Origin: an uncultured Micrococcales bacterium | GTDB taxonomy: Bacteria; Actinomycetota; Actinomycetes; Actinomycetales; Microbacteriaceae | Length of the DNA stretch: 7,910 bases | Reading direction: 5' to 3' | Assembly: GCA_903866485.1 (NCBI GenBank) | Contig: CAIPNT010000185.1 | Span: 1 to 7,910 of the forward strand | Shown here: positions 6,575-7,910 of the stretch, piece after piece | Numbering within the stretch: position 1 is the first letter of the stretch | Layout of the letters: the number at the start of each line of letters is the position of its first letter | Program-made: the position numbers and the translations under genes | The notes under the pieces: generated by a model | Seen by the model: only the letters and a program-made list of their open reading frames with translations | The model's database searches: none | What the model was told of the DNA's origin: nothing

Positions 6575-7910
6575 ATGATGCTGACAGAAGCCGAGCTTCT
6601 TTCTAAGGTTCCAACCGGTCTTTATATTAACGGCGAATGGTTGCCGGGCTCAGGGGCTCACGGCATAGACGTCGAAGACCCAGCCACAGGCAAAACACTG
6701 GCGACAATTGCAAATGCCTCAGCCGAGGATGGTCTTCGCGCGCTGACTGCAGCGGCAGACGCTCAAGAAAAGTGGGCCAAAACCAGTGCGCGCGAACGTG
6801 CCGAGTTGCTTCGTCGCACTTTTGAAATTGTTCGCTCTCGCTCTGAAGAATTTGCCATGTTGATCAGCCTTGAGATGGGCAAGCCGCTGGCCGAAGCACG
6901 TGGCGAGGTTGCCTATGGCAACGAGTTTGTTCGCTGGTTCAGCGAAGAAGCCGCTCGCATCGGCGGACGCTTTGGTTCAAACCCAGAGGGCACCGGCAAA
7001 ATGCTAATCACCAAGCGCCCCGTCGGTCCGGCGTTTGCCATCACCCCTTGGAACTTTCCGCTGGCCATGGCTACGCGCAAGATTGCTCCTGCAATTGCCG
7101 CCGGTTGCACCATGGTGGTCAAACCGGCAGAGCTCACCCCTCTGACCACTTTATTTTTTGTGCAGGCGCTTGAAGAAGCAGGTCTTCCAGCCGGAGTGAT
7201 TAACGTCATCACTACCAGCACCTCGGCCGCAACATCGGCGCCAATCATTGCCGACCCTCGCCTTCGCAAAATCACATTTACCGGATCAACGGGTGTTGGC
7301 GTGCGTCTGCTTGAGCAGGCAGCCAAAAACGTGCTTCGAACATCAATGGAGCTCGGCGGAAACGCACCTTTCTTGGTATTTGAAGATGCCGACCTCGATG
7401 CTGCCGTCGTGGGTGCGATGCAGGCCAAGATGCGCAACATCGGTCAGGCTTGCACCGCGGCAAACCGTTTTATCGTTCACGATTCGGTTGCCGATGAGTT
7501 TGCCAGCAAGCTAGGCGCCAAGATGGATGAGTTGCATCTCGGCCGCGGCGTGCTCGACACCACCACCTGTGGTCCGGTTATCAACCGAGCCGCTCAAGAA
7601 AATATGCAGCGTCTGGTTGATTTGAGCGTCAGCGAGGGTGCCGATTTAGTGACCGGAGGCTCTTCGCAGGGTTCAGAGGGCTATTTCTTTAAGCCAACCG
7701 TTTTGGCCAACGTTCCAGAATCGGCGAGCATCCTTGGCGAAGAGATTTTTGGCCCTATCGCACCAATCGTGCGATTCAAGACCGAAGATGACGCAGTTCG
7801 CATCGCCAACAACACCCAGTATGGTTTGGTCAGCTATGCGTTCACCCAAAGCTTGGCTCGCAGCATGCGCTTGGTGGATAGCCTCGAAAGCGGAATGTCT
7901 GGCATCAACA
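6575..7910 (+). CDS. gabD: NAD-type succinate-semialdehyde dehydrogenase, 3'-truncated by the window edge
   Basis: Predicted to oxidise succinate semialdehyde to succinate, feeding GABA or related breakdown products into the TCA cycle. 445 codons are visible and about 45 more are expected. Numbering from 6575, the oxyanion Asn160 is in TPWNFP, KPAE is at 183-186, FTGSTGVG spans about 235-242, the general base Glu259 is in MELGGNAP, and the nucleophile Cys293 is in GQACTAANR. Glu186 after KPA favours NAD over NADP by family knowledge. GQACTA lacks the second cysteine of the GQTCVC form seen in E. coli GabD, so a disulfide redox switch at that site is not expected. Two adjacent ATGs (6575 and 6578) are possible starts; GGG at 6566-6568 could serve either. 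An in-frame TGA at 6569 closes the frame upstream. No partner GABA transaminase is in the window, so another aldehyde substrate is possible. Confidence 0.88.
   Translation, partial: MMLTEAELLSKVPTGLYINGEWLPGSGAHGIDVEDPATGKTLATIANASAEDGLRALTAAADAQEKWAKTSARERAELLRRTFEIVRSRSEEFAMLISLEMGKPLAEARGEVAYGNEFVRWFSEEAARIGGRFGSNPEGTGKMLITKRPVGPAFAITPWNFPLAMATRKIAPAIAAGCTMVVKPAELTPLTTLFFVQALEEAGLPAGVINVITTSTSAATSAPIIADPRLRKITFTGSTGVGVRLLEQAAKNVLRTSMELGGNAPFLVFEDADLDAAVVGAMQAKMRNIGQACTAANRFIVHDSVADEFASKLGAKMDELHLGRGVLDTTTCGPVINRAAQENMQRLVDLSVSEGADLVTGGSSQGSEGYFFKPTVLANVPESASILGEEIFGPIAPIVRFKTEDDAVRIANNTQYGLVSYAFTQSLARSMRLVDSLESGMSGIN

Noticed and set aside
6913..7440. 175-residue minus-strand open frame
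   Set aside because: It lies opposite the aldehyde dehydrogenase, whose motifs are intact. The translation is low-complexity and Ser/Ala/Arg-rich, typical of an antisense shadow.
1..7910. Mobile element, CRISPR array or defence system
   Set aside because: I saw no transposase or integrase motifs, no regularly spaced direct repeats, no terminal repeats around the tRNA, and no defence-gene domains. All genes are housekeeping or metabolic.

Overview
The window looks like chromosomal DNA from an actinomycete of moderate G+C content, with a mixed codon wobble position rather than the extreme G/C bias of Streptomyces. Three things support this. TopA is the actinobacterial type, with a cysteine-free C-terminal repeat region and a basic tail. 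HolB has a GPPGSGRS P-loop. The gene order topA-tmk-holB-secreted S33 peptidase with a tRNA-Thr downstream is one I recall from Streptomyces and relatives. A small-genome member of the Microbacteriaceae is my best guess, but the sequence alone does not fix the genus.

Bases 1-5438 form one tightly packed plus-strand block: topA (5' end outside the window), tmk, holB and an exported alpha/beta-hydrolase lipoprotein. Every junction overlaps: TAATG, GTGA, TAATG. This implies a single mRNA with coupled translation. The first three products serve the chromosome: relaxation of negative supercoils, dTDP supply, and clamp loading. The fourth is a predicted cell-surface peptidase unrelated to replication.

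After a 56-base gap with no clear terminator comes a DUF2236/MpaB-like haem-oxygenase-family gene (5495-6430, TTG start). After 17 more bases comes a tRNA-Thr(CGT) at 6448-6520. A 12-bp perfect palindrome lies just before the tRNA and an 8-bp hairpin just after it. The last gene, from about 6575 and running off the 3' end, encodes an aldehyde dehydrogenase of the NAD-type succinate-semialdehyde dehydrogenase group.

All genes are on the plus strand. I see no mobile element, CRISPR array, prophage gene or obvious compositional island. This is mostly ordinary core-genome sequence. The observations worth a second look are local: a strong inverted repeat inside the 3' end of topA, a C-A mismatch in the tRNA anticodon stem, substitutions at usually conserved motif positions in Tmk and HolB, and the DUF2236 gene placed between the peptidase and the tRNA.
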